A DNA stretch of 64,000 nucleotides, from the NCBI RefSeq assembly GCF_013364215.1, contig NZ_CP054923.1, positions 124,001-188,000 of the forward strand, written 5' to 3'. A program made the position numbers and the translations under genes. Below the pieces are notes generated by a model that worked only from the letters and a program-made list of their open reading frames with translations, was not told where the DNA came from and made no database searches. Source of the stretch: Verrucosispora sp. NA02020 (GTDB taxonomy: Bacteria > Actinomycetota > Actinomycetes > Mycobacteriales > Micromonosporaceae). How positions within the stretch are numbered: position 1 is the stretch's first letter; each line of letters begins with the position of its first letter. Shown here piece after piece: positions 17,820 through 27,368 of this stretch.

Positions 17820-19028
17820 TCACGGTCGATCCGGCGCTGCCGACCCGGCCTGCTGCGTCGCCGCCCGTTGTCGCGACCAGCGCCTGAACCAGGTGGCGTC
17901 GGGCAGTCGGGCCAGCACAGGCCCGGTCACCACGGTGATCAATACGTACGTGGCGGCCAGGGCGGCCAGCTTCGGCGAACCACTGCCGGCGCTCACCGCG
18001 AGGCCGGCGATGACGATGGAGAACTCCCCCCGGGGTGTCAGGGTCAGTCCGGCCCGCCAGCGTCCCGGTTCGGTGATGCCGACCCGCCTCGCGGCCAGGT
18101 AACCGGTCGCCGTCTTGGTCGCCGTGGTGACCAGTGCGAGCAGTACCGCGGGCAGCAGCACCGGCGGGATGTGCCGAGGGTCGGTGGCGAGCCCGAAGAA
18201 GACGAAGAAGACGGCGGCGAAGAGGTCGCGCAGGGGCGTCAGCAGTTCGGTGGCGTGGTGGGCCACCGGCCCGGAGAGCGCGATGCCGACCAGGAAGGCA
18301 CCGACCGCCGCCGACACCTGGAGTTTCGCGGCGACGCCCGCGACCAGCAGGGTCAGACCGAGTACGCCCAGCAGCAGCGACTCGGGGTGGTCGGCGGACA
18401 TGGCCCGGGAGACGAGATCGCCGTAGCGGAGTGCCACCACCAGCACGACGACCACCGTCAGGACGGCGACGCCGAGAGCGACCCCGCCTTTGACCAGCCC
18501 GACCCCGGCCAGCAGCGCGGTCACCAGTGGCAGATAGAACGCCATCGCGAGGTCCTCGACCACCAGCACCGACAGGACCACCGGCGTCTCCCGGTTCCCG
18601 AGCCGGCCCAGGTCCGACAGGATCTTGGCGATCACGCCGGAGGACGAGATCCAGGTGATCCCGCCGAGCACCACCGCCGCCACCCAGCCCCACCCCAGCA
18701 GCAGCGCGAACGCGGCACCCGGCAGCGCGTTGAGCACCGCGTCGAGCACCCCTGCCGGTGCCGCCGCCCGCAGGTTGCCGACCAGTTCGTCGGCGGAGTA
18801 CTCCAGGCCGAGCATCAGCAGCAGCAGGATCACGCCGATCTCCGCACCGATCGCGAAGAACTCCTCGCTGGCGTGCAGCTCCAGCACGCCGCCGTGACCG
18901 AGGACCAGACCGGCCAGCAGGTACAGCGGGATCGGGGAGAGCCCGATCCGCCGGCCGAGCCGGCCGAGTAGCCCGAGCAGGAACAACAGCGCGCCGACCT
19001 GGATCAGCAGGGTGGTGAAGTCGTGCAT
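17820..19028 (-). CDS. Cation/proton antiporter, CPA2 (KefB/NapA-like) family
   Basis: 402 residues with about 12 hydrophobic segments covering nearly the entire length. Family features include IPLYLLAGLVLGHGG, LLLLMLGLEYSADEL, the discontinuous-helix region WISSSGVIAKILSDL and VLSVLVVEDLAMAFYLP with the conserved ED pair of ion-binding acids, then GAFLVGIALSG and FFVFFGL. It exchanges Na+ or K+ for protons in the cytoplasmic membrane. There is no C-terminal TrkA-N/RCK domain, so regulation would need a separate subunit, and none is adjacent. Divergent from the lipoprotein gene at 19220. Confidence 0.88.
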   Translation of the reverse strand: MHDFTTLLIQVGALLFLLGLLGRLGRRIGLSPIPLYLLAGLVLGHGGVLELHASEEFFAIGAEIGVILLLLMLGLEYSADELVGNLRAAAPAGVLDAVLNALPGAAFALLLGWGWVAAVVLGGITWISSSGVIAKILSDLGRLGNRETPVVLSVLVVEDLAMAFYLPLVTALLAGVGLVKGGVALGVAVLTVVVVLVVALRYGDLVSRAMSADHPESLLLGVLGLTLLVAGVAAKLQVSAAVGAFLVGIALSGPVAHHATELLTPLRDLFAAVFFVFFGLATDPRHIPPVLLPAVLLALVTTATKTATGYLAARRVGITEPGRWRAGLTLTPRGEFSIVIAGLAVSAGSGSPKLAALAATYVLITVVTGPVLARLPDATWFRRWSRQRAATQQAGSAAPDRP

Positions 19029-19219
19029 CCGAGGCTCAGGCGACCGCTGCGCGTACGGCGGACGACCGGGACGCGCCGAGGGCGTCCCGGCGGCGGGAGG
19101 GTGCCCCCAACGAGCGGCCGAGTTCCGTCATCATGTCGTGGCGTACGCCGGTGCCCGGTTGAGCGGTCTGCTCGACGCGTGCTCGCACGGGCTCAGGCTA
19201 CTCTCGCGACGGAGGCCGT

Positions 19220-20335
19220 ATGACCGCCCGACGAACTCGTTGCCTGGCAGTTCTCCCGCTGTTCACGCTGCTGGCGGGATGCTCGATCGGCGACATCCGG
19301 CGCAGCGCCCCCGAACCGCCGCAGGTCACCGCCACCCCCGCGCCGGTCGCGGAGACCCGCACCACCCGCTTGGCCGTCCCGCAGCGGTACGCCCCGCCGC
19401 AGATCGAGTTCGTCGACGCCGAGAACGGCTACGCCCTCTTCGCCTCCTGCGACGACCAGACGACCGCTCCGGACTGCCCGGCCCTGCTCTGGTCGACCCG
19501 GGACGGTGGCCGCTCCTGGCAGCAACTGCGCCACCCGCAGCCGGACACCACCCAGCAGCGGGACGGCGACGTCCAGCAGCTCTACACCGCCGAAGGGATC
19601 CTGGTCCTGCACGCTTCGCCACACGGATGGTGGACGTCCACCGATCGCGGAGACACCTTCCGACACACCCCCGGTGAGGCCCCGCCCCGGGAGTGGCAGG
19701 CGGCCCAGGGACGCTTCCAGCTCATCGAGAGTTCGGGAAAGGTGGGCCGCTGGACGGGACGCACGCTCCGCCCGCTGCCGGTCCAGCCGAAGCTGCCGGT
19801 GGTGCAATCGGTGTTGGAGAGTGACTGGCGGATCTTGGGTCCGGACGGGGAGCACCGTGGTCCGGTGGTGGCAGCCGGAGTGGACGACGACGGCCGAACG
19901 TACGCGGCGCTCTCCCTCGACGAGGGACGGAGTTGGCGGCCGACCCCGGTGGAGTTCGACGGTGCAGTGGGTGTGCTCCGGGTGGTGCGCGTACAGAGTG
20001 AGCTGTGGCTGGTCGGCGAGCGGCCCGATCGCACCGGGTTTCCGGCGGTGTGGCGGCATGGTCCCGCCTGGGAGAGGGTGCCTGCCGAGGGGCATCCGGG
20101 GACGGGGCAGGCCGTCCCGCTGAGCGACGGAGTGGTGGCGGTGGTCAGCCCGCGAGGTGCGGGCGCGCTGGTCGGTGGCCAGTACGTAGACCTGCCCTGG
20201 CCGCTGACCGACAGACATCACCTGCGGATACTCCCCGACGGCACGGCCTTCGCCACAGGGCCTGAGGGCGTCCTGCTCGGCACGGGCTTCATCGGCGACC
20301 AGGTCTGGACTGCGGTGACCATCGAGACGGAGTGA
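19220..20335 (+). CDS. Lipoprotein with sialidase-like (Asp-box) beta-propeller
   Basis: 371 residues. Signal peptide with lipobox LLAGC (lipidated Cys21) places it on the outer face of the membrane. Repeated Asp-box-like motifs (STRDGGRSWQQL, STDRGDTFRH, SLDEGRSWRP) indicate a BNR/Vps10-type beta-propeller fold, used in ligand binding or as a scaffold. No catalytic sialidase residues are evident. GGAGG precedes the ATG, and TACTCT a little further upstream is a possible -10. Function unknown; perhaps a surface sensor. Confidence 0.75.
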   Translation: MTARRTRCLAVLPLFTLLAGCSIGDIRRSAPEPPQVTATPAPVAETRTTRLAVPQRYAPPQIEFVDAENGYALFASCDDQTTAPDCPALLWSTRDGGRSWQQLRHPQPDTTQQRDGDVQQLYTAEGILVLHASPHGWWTSTDRGDTFRHTPGEAPPREWQAAQGRFQLIESSGKVGRWTGRTLRPLPVQPKLPVVQSVLESDWRILGPDGEHRGPVVAAGVDDDGRTYAALSLDEGRSWRPTPVEFDGAVGVLRVVRVQSELWLVGERPDRTGFPAVWRHGPAWERVPAEGHPGTGQAVPLSDGVVAVVSPRGAGALVGGQYVDLPWPLTDRHHLRILPDGTAFATGPEGVLLGTGFIGDQVWTAVTIETE

Positions 20336-20340
20336 TCCGC

Positions 20341-20470
20341 TCCAGAGTCTCGGTGAGTCCGGTCGCGCGCAGGATCATCATGGCCTTGCCGACGACGGTG
20401 TCCGAGACGCCGTACTCCTTGCAGAGCTGGGCTCTGCTCGGCAGCTTCGTGCCGGGCGGCCACTCACCTG
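20341..20470 (-). pseudogene. Remnant of a GntR-family regulator DNA-binding domain
   Basis: The minus strand encodes GEWPPGTKLPSRAQLCKEYG followed by VSDTVVGKAMMILRATGLTETL, which is the winged helix-turn-helix of GntR regulators. The frame then runs into unrelated sequence (ERITPSRWS), and upstream it lacks the normal first helix and a start. Effector domain absent. A decayed gene fragment wedged between the lipoprotein gene and clpB. Confidence 0.7.
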
Positions 20471-20624
20471 ACTGCCCCTGTGCGGCCCGTCTGCCGCGTT
20501 GACAGCACAGGCGGTTCAGCTCGACAGGGCTCCCGGCACACGTTGACCAGTGGCGGAGGATCAGGACGTGAGCAGCGCCCGGTGTCCACCGCACGAAGGA
20601 GTGTCGGATGTCACACCTCTGAGG

Positions 20625-20643
20625 TTGAGTGGAATAGGCTCAA
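20625..20643. promoter_or_regulatory. HAIR operator upstream of clpB
   Basis: TTGAGT-N7-GCTCAA, one mismatch from the perfect HAIR core seen before dnaK. It lies 47 bases before the clpB ATG, as expected for a member of the HspR regulon. Confidence 0.85.
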
Positions 20644-20689
20644 CTCTGGTTCTGTCGGTACCAGTGGACACACCGATCCAGGGGAGCCC

Positions 20690-23281
20690 ATGAACACCGA
20701 ACGCCTCACCACCAAGAGCCGCGAGACCATCACCGGTGCCGTCGCCCTGGCCAACCAGCGCGGGCACGCCACCGTGGAGCCGTGGCACCTGCTGCTGTCG
20801 CTGCTGGACACCGAGGGCTCGACCGCTGCCGGCCTGCTGCGCGCCGTCGGGGCCGACCCCGCCGAGCTGCGCCGGGCCGCCCAGCGTGCGGTCGACGCGC
20901 TGCCCGCCGCGCGCGGCTCCAGCATCGCGGAGCCCACCCTGGCCCGCGAGTTCGTCAACGCCATCGGTGCCGCCGAGCAGATCGCCCGGCCGCTCGGCGA
21001 CGAGTACACCTCCACCGAACACCTGCTGGCCGGGCTGGCCCGGGTCGGCGGTGCCGTCTCCGGTGCGCTCACGTCGGCCGGCGCCACCGAGGAGACGCTG
21101 GTCGCCGCGTTCCCGACCGTGCGCGGTGGGGACCGTCGGGTCACCACGGCCGACCCGGAGCAGACCTACCAGGCGTTGGCCAAGTACGGCGTCGACCTGA
21201 CCGCGAGCGCGCGGGACGGCAAGATCGACCCGGTGATCGGGCGGGACTCCGAGATCCGCCGGGTGATCCAGGTGCTGTCCCGGCGTACCAAGAACAACCC
21301 GGTGCTGATCGGCGAGCCCGGTGTCGGCAAGACCGCCATCGTCGAGGGCCTGGCCCAGCGGATCGTCGCCGGTGACGTGCCCGAGTCGCTGCGGGACAAG
21401 AAGCTCGTCTCGCTCGACCTCGGTGCGATGGTCGCCGGTGCGCAGTACCGGGGTCAGTTCGAGGAGCGCCTCAAGTCCGTCCTGGAGGAGATCAAGAACT
21501 CCGACGGCCAGGTCATCACGTTCCTCGACGAACTGCACACGGTGGTCGGCGCGGGCAAGGGCGAGGGCTCGATGGACGCCGGCAACATGCTCAAGCCGAT
21601 GCTGGCCCGGGGCGAGCTGCGCATGGTCGGCGCGACCACGCTGGACGAGTACCGCGAGCACATCGAGAAGGACCCGGCCCTGGAGCGGCGCTTCCAGCCG
21701 GTGCTGGTCGGCGAACCCACCGTCGAGGACACCATCGGCATCCTGCGGGGGCTCAAGGAGCGCTACGAGGTCCACCACGGCGTACGCATCACCGACGCCG
21801 CCCTGGTCGCCGCCGCCGCGCTCTCCGACCGGTACATCACCGACCGCTTCCTGCCGGACAAGGCGATCGACCTGGTCGACGAGTCGGCGTCCCGGCTCCG
21901 GATGGAGATCGACTCCCGGCCGGTCGAGGTGGACGAGATCGAGCGGGCGGTACGCCGGCTGGAGATCGAGGAGATGGCGCTGGCCAAGGAGCCGGACGCC
22001 GCCTCCGCCGTACGCCTGGAACGGCTGCGCAAGGAACTGGCCGACAAGCGTGAGCAGCTCACCGTGCTCTCCGAGCGCTGGCACCTGGAGAAGAGCCACA
22101 TCACCAAGCTCTCCACCGCCAAGGAGGAGTTGGAGCGGTTGGGTGGTGAGGCGGAGCGGGCCGAGCGCGACGGCGAGTTGGAACGCGCCGCCGAGCTGCG
22201 CTACGGCCGCATCCCGGCGCTCCAGACCGAGCTGACGAAGGCCGAGGAGGAACTGGCCCGGTTGCAGTCCGCGGGCGCGATGCTCAAGGAGGAGGTCGGC
22301 GCGGACGACATCGCGGCGGTCGTCGCCTCCTGGACCGGCATCCCCGCCGGCCGCCTGCTGGAGGGCGAGACCGCCAAGCTGCTCCGGATGGAGGAGTCGC
22401 TGCGCGAGCGGGTCGTCGGCCAGGCCGAGGCGGTGGGCGCGGTCTCCGACGCGGTACGCCGTGCCCGTGCCGGTGTCGCCGACCCGGACCGCCCGACCGG
22501 CAGCTTCCTCTTCCTCGGCCCGACCGGGGTGGGCAAGACCGAGCTGGCGAAGGCGCTCGCCGAGTTCCTCTTCGACGACGAGCGGGCGATGGTCCGCATC
22601 GACATGAGCGAGTACGGCGAGAAGCACTCGGTGGCCCGGCTGGTCGGCGCTCCGCCCGGCTACGTCGGCTACGAGGAGGGCGGCCAGCTGACCGAGGCGG
22701 TGCGTCGTCGGCCGTACTCGGTGATCCTCCTCGACGAGGTGGAGAAGGCCCACCCGGACGTCTTCGACATCCTGCTCCAGGTGCTCGACGACGGCCGGCT
22801 CACCGACGGTCAGGGTCGTACCGTCGACTTCCGCAACGCGATCCTGATCCTCACCTCGAACCTCGGGTCGGCGGTGATCAGTGATCTGACGCTCGCCGAG
22901 GAGCAGCGCCGGGAGGGCGTCCTCGCGGTGGTCCGGTCGCACTTCAAGCCGGAGTTCCTCAACCGGCTCGACGACATCGTGGTCTTCGCCGCACTCCGGG
23001 GCGACGACCTGCGCTCCATCGTGGACATCCAGTTGGCCCGCCTGCGCAAACGGCTGGCCGACCGCCGGCTCTCGCTGGACGTCACCGACGCGGCGCGGGG
23101 CTGGTTGGCCGAGCACGGGTACGACCCGATCTACGGCGCCCGGCCGCTGCGCCGACTGGTCCAGTCGGCGATCGGCGACCAGCTCGCCAAGGCGCTGCTC
23201 GCCGGCCAGATCCGCGACGGCGACACGGTGCGGGTGGAGCTCGCCGACGCCAAGGACGGCCTGTCGGTGAGCACCGCCTGA
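20690..23281 (+). CDS. clpB: Disaggregase ClpB (Hsp100)
   Basis: 863 residues from ATG 20690 (GGGGAGCC just upstream). N-terminal Clp repeats (~1-145), first AAA+ domain with Walker [10 protein letters not shown] and Walker B VITFLDE, a coiled-coil middle domain (~400-520), second AAA+ domain with GPTGVGKTE and [13 protein letters not shown], and a C-terminal ClpB D2 region. A hexameric ATPase that threads aggregated proteins and works with DnaK/DnaJ/GrpE, encoded at 12028-15994. No ClpP-binding IGF/L loop is apparent, which supports ClpB over ClpC. Controlled by HspR through the HAIR site. Confidence 0.98.
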   Translation: MNTERLTTKSRETITGAVALANQRGHATVEPWHLLLSLLDTEGSTAAGLLRAVGADPAELRRAAQRAVDALPAARGSSIAEPTLAREFVNAIGAAEQIARPLGDEYTSTEHLLAGLARVGGAVSGALTSAGATEETLVAAFPTVRGGDRRVTTADPEQTYQALAKYGVDLTASARDGKIDPVIGRDSEIRRVIQVLSRRTKNNPVLIGEPGVGKTAIVEGLAQRIVAGDVPESLRDKKLVSLDLGAMVAGAQYRGQFEERLKSVLEEIKNSDGQVITFLDELHTVVGAGKGEGSMDAGNMLKPMLARGELRMVGATTLDEYREHIEKDPALERRFQPVLVGEPTVEDTIGILRGLKERYEVHHGVRITDAALVAAAALSDRYITDRFLPDKAIDLVDESASRLRMEIDSRPVEVDEIERAVRRLEIEEMALAKEPDAASAVRLERLRKELADKREQLTVLSERWHLEKSHITKLSTAKEELERLGGEAERAERDGELERAAELRYGRIPALQTELTKAEEELARLQSAGAMLKEEVGADDIAAVVASWTGIPAGRLLEGETAKLLRMEESLRERVVGQAEAVGAVSDAVRRARAGVADPDRPTGSFLFLGPTGVGKTELAKALAEFLFDDERAMVRIDMSEYGEKHSVARLVGAPPGYVGYEEGGQLTEAVRRRPYSVILLDEVEKAHPDVFDILLQVLDDGRLTDGQGRTVDFRNAILILTSNLGSAVISDLTLAEEQRREGVLAVVRSHFKPEFLNRLDDIVVFAALRGDDLRSIVDIQLARLRKRLADRRLSLDVTDAARGWLAEHGYDPIYGARPLRRLVQSAIGDQLAKALLAGQIRDGDTVRVELADAKDGLSVSTA

Positions 23282-23304
23282 CCCGTACCCACGATGCCGG
23301 AGAT

Positions 23305-23338
23305 CCCCGCCGCCCCCGCCTCAGCGGGCGGCGGCGGG
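23305..23338 (+). terminator. Terminator-like GC hairpin after clpB
   Basis: CCCCGCCGCCC near 23305-23315 can pair with GGGCGGCGGCGGG starting at 23326 across a ~10-base loop, directly downstream of the clpB stop. Confidence 0.55.
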
Positions 23339-23360
23339 CCGTCCGGGTGAGGATGGAGAC

Positions 23361-23741
23361 ATGTTCGGGATCGGGCGCAGGAAGGACCCGGAGCTGACCG
23401 CTGCCGTCGCGGCCCTGGCCGCCGCCGGCCGCGTCGCCTTCGGCGGGGTCGGGATCGCGGGCGCGACGCTGCCGGAGACCGAGGCATACCAGCGCGTCGC
23501 GGCGATCGCGGCCGACCACCCCGACGAGGTACGCGGGCAGCTCGACCGCCTGCTCACCACCGGCTCCCCGGCAGCCCGGGTGTACGCCGCCACGCTGCTC
23601 GAACAGCTCGACGCGGCGGCCGGGCGGACGGCCTGGACCAGGCTGCGTTCCGATCCGGCGGAGGTGGACACCGCCGTCGGGTGCGTGCTGGACCGCACCA
23701 CGGTCGGCGAGTACGCCGCCCGACGACTCGACGATTCGTGA
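23361..23741 (+). CDS. Small conserved hypothetical protein, HEAT-like helices
   Basis: 126 residues with a helical Ala/Leu-rich pattern (LTAAVAALAAAGRVAFGG, SPAARVYAATLLEQLDAAAG) that resembles a short helical repeat. No signal or membrane segment. ATG preceded by GGATGGAGAC. It stands between clpB and the Pro-rich membrane protein. Function not known. Confidence 0.6.
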   Translation: MFGIGRRKDPELTAAVAALAAAGRVAFGGVGIAGATLPETEAYQRVAAIAADHPDEVRGQLDRLLTTGSPAARVYAATLLEQLDAAAGRTAWTRLRSDPAEVDTAVGCVLDRTTVGEYAARRLDDS

Positions 23742-23810
23742 TCCGACGGCCGGTCGGCTCCGTCCGATCGGTGCTGCCGGATCTTGTCCGATCCTCCTAC
23801 GCTCCGTGCC

Positions 23811-24869
23811 ATGACCGCGACCGCCGAAGATCCGGCCGCCGTACCCCCGCCTCGACCACCCCGCCCCGGCACCGTCACCGTGGCCTTCTGGTTGCAGCTC
23901 ACGATCGCGCTGATCCTGTTCGGACTCGTCGCGCTGGTGGTCGTCGAGGCGTTCCAGTGGGACGCCGCGATCGACCGGGCGGCGCGCCAGGTGCCCGACG
24001 CCGACCCCGACGAGGTACGCGCCGAGCGGGTCAGCAGCGTGACCATGTCGCTGGTCCTCGGCATCCCCGCCCTTGCCCTGGGGCTCTGGATGGCGCTGAC
24101 CGCGGTCGGCGTCCGCCGGGGCAGCAACGTCGCCCGGGTCATGGTCTTCGCGGCCGGTGGTGCCGAACTGCTGCTCTGCTTCTTCCAGGCGTGCGCCGGT
24201 TTCTTCTTCGTCCCGTTCATCGCGTTCGCGGCGTCCGGGGCGGTCGAGATGGAGGAAGGCCCACCACCGGACGACTTCTGGCAGGAGTCGGACTTCTTCG
24301 AGGCGCTGTACGGCGAGCCGCGCCTCTTCGAGACGGTGTTCTTCCCGCTGGCCGGTCTCGGCGTCCTGACGGTGGTGACCCTCACCGCGGTGGTCGTGCT
24401 GATGTTGGCGATTCCGCCGGCCAACCGCTGGTTCGTGCCGAAGCCCGAGCCGGCCGGGCCGCTGACCGCCGGAGGCGACATCCCGAACGCCTACCTCGCC
24501 GGCTACCCACTCCCGACGCCCTACTACCCCGCCCCCGGCTATCCGCTGCCGCCGGGCTATCCGGTCCCGCCCGGCCATCCCGCGCCGTTCGGCGGTCCCG
24601 TCCCGACCGGCTACGTCGTGCCTCCCAGCTTTCCGCTGCCGCCCGGCTACCCGGTGCCGCCCGGCTACCCCGTGCCGCCCGGCTACCCCATGCCCGTGCC
24701 GCCCGGTTATCCCGTCCCGCCCGGTTATCCCGTGCCGACTGGGCAGCCCGCACCGGCAGGCGAACCACCTGCGTCGTCGGGTGAGCAACCACCGCCGTCG
24801 GACGATGACCCGGGTGAAACCGGCCAGGGCGACCGATCGGCCCCGGATCCGGGCGGGAACGGACGATAG
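23811..24869 (+). CDS. Four-helix membrane protein with Pro/Tyr/Gly-rich tail (1)
   Basis: 352 residues. Four hydrophobic segments (~residues 22-45, 78-100, 110-140, 180-205) are followed by a cytoplasmic or surface tail of repeated GYPVPPGYP units. No ribosome site: TACGCT at 23798-23803 lies 7 bases before the ATG with TTGTCC upstream, so the mRNA is probably leaderless. Two further proteins of the same design follow at 25750 and 26674, which suggests duplication. Similar Pro-rich-tailed proteins are common in actinomycetes; no function is established here. Confidence 0.7.
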   Translation: MTATAEDPAAVPPPRPPRPGTVTVAFWLQLTIALILFGLVALVVVEAFQWDAAIDRAARQVPDADPDEVRAERVSSVTMSLVLGIPALALGLWMALTAVGVRRGSNVARVMVFAAGGAELLLCFFQACAGFFFVPFIAFAASGAVEMEEGPPPDDFWQESDFFEALYGEPRLFETVFFPLAGLGVLTVVTLTAVVVLMLAIPPANRWFVPKPEPAGPLTAGGDIPNAYLAGYPLPTPYYPAPGYPLPPGYPVPPGHPAPFGGPVPTGYVVPPSFPLPPGYPVPPGYPVPPGYPMPVPPGYPVPPGYPVPTGQPAPAGEPPASSGEQPPPSDDDPGETGQGDRSAPDPGGNGR

Positions 24870-24940
24870 TCGACCGGCGACGGCTTAACCCGCGCCGGTC
24901 ACGGCTACCGTCGTCACCGAAATACCTGGGGAGGTGACGG

Positions 24941-25534
24941 GTGGACGACGTGACGGCGTACCTGGTGATCGCGCTCGGGTGTCTGCTGGCCGGGCTGGCC
25001 GTCGTCGTGCTCGTGGCGCGGCGGCGGGGCCGGCCGACGACCGCGCCCGGTCGGCGCGTCGCGGCCGGGCCGTCGACGGACCCGCGTCGCATCGAGGTCG
25101 GTGACATCGTCGAGATCGGTGACCTGTCGTACCGGGTACGCGGATCGATCCGGCTGGTCGAGGGCGAGTGGAGTTGGGCCGAGCACCTGCTCGACGACGA
25201 CAGCGGGCGTCCTCGCCTGTCGGTCGCCGAGAGCCCGGAGTTCGCGCTGGTGCTCTGGGAGCCACAGCCGGGAAGGGTGCGGACCGTCGGTGTCCCGGCG
25301 GTCGATGTCGCCGGGCGACGGTACGACTGGCACGAGTCCGGCCAGGCCCGGTACACCGCGACCGGGCTGACCGGGCTCCCCCCGACCGGGACGATGCGGT
25401 ACCACGACTACCGGGCACCGGGCGGGGCGCGGCTCACCTTCGAGGCGTACGGCGAGGCGGGCTGGGAGGTCGCGCTGGGCCGCCGGCTGGATGAGGGCGA
25501 CGTGACGGTGCACCCGCAGGGACGCGGATCGTGA
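24941..25534 (+). CDS. DUF4178 domain membrane protein
   Basis: 197 residues. One N-terminal transmembrane segment (~5-27), then a beta-rich domain with the DUF4178 pattern: VGDIVEIGDLSYRVRGSIRL, WSWAEHLLDDD, then RYDWHESGQARYTATG and EAYGEAGWEVALGRRL. GTG start with GGGGAGGTGACGG before it. DUF4178 proteins often occur beside membrane-stress genes in actinomycetes; here the neighbours are the Pro-rich membrane proteins. Molecular role unknown. Confidence 0.75.
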   Translation: MDDVTAYLVIALGCLLAGLAVVVLVARRRGRPTTAPGRRVAAGPSTDPRRIEVGDIVEIGDLSYRVRGSIRLVEGEWSWAEHLLDDDSGRPRLSVAESPEFALVLWEPQPGRVRTVGVPAVDVAGRRYDWHESGQARYTATGLTGLPPTGTMRYHDYRAPGGARLTFEAYGEAGWEVALGRRLDEGDVTVHPQGRGS

Positions 25535-25749
25535 GAGCGACACCGGTTCGGCTCGACAGCGACCCGCGCCGACATCACCGAGGGCGGATCTGGGTACACC
25601 GCTCCCGAGCCGGGCGGCTGGTGCGTCCGCTCACCTGCTCAGCGCCGATCCTGGCGTTGCGGAGGAGGACGCGCCGTCCAGACGGCGTCGTGTCGTGCCG
25701 GGTTGGCCTGTTGCCGATACGGTGAGTCGCGTTCCAGGGAGGGAGAAAG

Positions 25750-26583
25750 ATGGTCGACCCGAAAAACACCCCGGCCCGGCAGCGGCCGGGTGTGGTGACG
25801 ATATCCACCTACTTGCTGTTGCTCTTCGCGATCTGCCAACTGATCAGTGTGGTCGTGTCGCTGGCCACGATCGGCACCGTCCGTGAGGTGATGGACGAGG
25901 CGTACCGCGATTCCACGGTCGAAGGAGCGGAGAGCCTCGGCGACTTCACCGTCGTCCTCGGCGTCGCCACCGCAATCTTCCTTCTCGTCGTGGCGCTCGC
26001 GCTGTTCGGCCTGGGCCTGCTGAACCTGCGTGGCAAGAACGGCGCCCGGATCGCCACCTGGGTGGTCGGCGGCATCATGCTCTGCTGCACCGGTTTCAGT
26101 CTGCTCAGCGGGCTGGCCGGCGGCCTCACCACGCCCGGTGCCGAGACCAGCGGCGACATGCCGAGCACCGAGGAGGTCCAGCGCCGGCTGGAGGAGGCGC
26201 TGCCCGGCTGGGTCACCCCGGTCAGCCTCCTGCTCGGTGTGATCAGCCTGCTCGCGCTCCTGGCCGCGCTGATCCTGCTGGCACTGCCGAAGGCGAACGA
26301 GTTCTTCCGCAAGCCGACCCAGCAGTGGGAGCCGCCGATGCCCGGCGGCAGCTACCCGAGCCAGCCCGGCTACCCGCAGGCACCGGGCTACCCGGGCACC
26401 TCGCCGCAGTCCGGCGAGCCGGGCTACCCGGGCACCTCGCCGCAGTCGGCCGAGCCGGGCTACCCGCCCACTCCGGGTCAGCCGCCCGCCGGCGGGCCGG
26501 GCGACGGTCCGGGTGGACAGCCTCCCCAGTACGGCGGTCCGGGCCAGCCCGGCGACCAGCCGCCGACCGACCGGCCGAACTGA
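25750..26583 (+). CDS. Four-helix membrane protein with Pro/Gly-rich tail (2)
   Basis: 277 residues. Hydrophobic segments near 20-42, 75-98, 105-130 and 155-178, then a tail with the repeated unit PGYPGTSPQS(G/A)E. Strong ribosome site GGGAGGGAGAAAG before the ATG, and GATACGGT about 30 bases upstream is a candidate -10. Same architecture as 23811 and 26674. Low-complexity tail suggests disorder or wall contact. Confidence 0.7.
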   Translation: MVDPKNTPARQRPGVVTISTYLLLLFAICQLISVVVSLATIGTVREVMDEAYRDSTVEGAESLGDFTVVLGVATAIFLLVVALALFGLGLLNLRGKNGARIATWVVGGIMLCCTGFSLLSGLAGGLTTPGAETSGDMPSTEEVQRRLEEALPGWVTPVSLLLGVISLLALLAALILLALPKANEFFRKPTQQWEPPMPGGSYPSQPGYPQAPGYPGTSPQSGEPGYPGTSPQSAEPGYPPTPGQPPAGGPGDGPGGQPPQYGGPGQPGDQPPTDRPN

Positions 26584-26673
26584 TCGGTCGAACCGACCGC
26601 CGGTGAGTTAGGCGCGACTGCGACGGTCCCTCCGAGTAGGTTGCAACCCGAACACCTACCGGAGGGACTCGTC

Positions 26674-27360
26674 GTGTCGTACCCCGAACAGGCGCCGCCC
26701 CGCCGGCCGGCCGTGGTCGTGACGGCCGTGGTGGTGCTGGTCGTGATGGCGGTGGGTGCGTTCGGGTACGCCGTGACCGGCCTGAGTGCCGTCGGCGGCA
26801 CGGTGTCCCGGTTCCGTGCGGCGGCCGTCGGCACGTCGGCCGACTCCGCCCAGGTCGACGCGATGGTGACCCTGCTGCGGGGTGTGGTGGTGGGAGCGGC
26901 CGTGCTGAGCGTGCTCGCGGCCCTGCTCCTCGCCGGCCTCGCGGTGGGCCTGGCCGGCCGGCGACCCGCCGCACGGGTGTCCACGTGGGTGGTCGCCGGT
27001 CTCGGGGCGCTCCTCGGTTGCTGCGGCATCGGGGCCCTGCTGATCCAACGCGCCACGCCCCTGGACTTCGGCGACGACCAGGCCGCCGCCGAACTCGTCG
27101 CTCTGGTGGCGGACGCCTACCCGTCGTGGTGGATTCCGGTCACTACCACCCTTTCGGTCGGGCAGGTGCTCGGTTACCTTGTGGTAGCCGTACTGCTGGC
27201 GATGCCGTCCGCCAACGCCTGGTTCCGTCGCCACCCGGTGCCCCCGCACCACCCCCACCCGCCGCACCACCCGCCGTCCGCGTACCCGCCGCCGGTCGCG
27301 CCGCACCAGACCTATCCGCCGCCCGGGGCGCCGCCGTCGTCCCCGTACCCACCGAGGTGA
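26674..27360 (+). CDS. Four-helix membrane protein with Pro/His-rich tail (3)
   Basis: 228 residues from GTG 26674 (CCGGAGGGAC upstream). Segments near 10-35, 65-92, 97-118 and 150-172; the tail is rich in His, Pro and Tyr (VPPHHPHPPHHPPSAYPPP) and could bind metal. Third of the similar membrane proteins in this block. The SDR gene starts 8 bases after its stop and is probably co-transcribed. Confidence 0.7.
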   Translation: MSYPEQAPPRRPAVVVTAVVVLVVMAVGAFGYAVTGLSAVGGTVSRFRAAAVGTSADSAQVDAMVTLLRGVVVGAAVLSVLAALLLAGLAVGLAGRRPAARVSTWVVAGLGALLGCCGIGALLIQRATPLDFGDDQAAAELVALVADAYPSWWIPVTTTLSVGQVLGYLVVAVLLAMPSANAWFRRHPVPPHHPHPPHHPPSAYPPPVAPHQTYPPPGAPPSSPYPPR

Positions 27361-27368
27361 ACAGACCC

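Noticed and set aside
20561..23116. 851-codon open frame antisense to clpB
   Set aside because: Same GC-skew artefact; composition is low-complexity Arg/Gly/Leu and no family is visible.
25531..25725. 64-codon ORF whose GTG overlaps the DUF4178 stop
   Set aside because: Arg/Pro-rich sequence without domain or ribosome site; the overlap alone is weak evidence, so it was not called.
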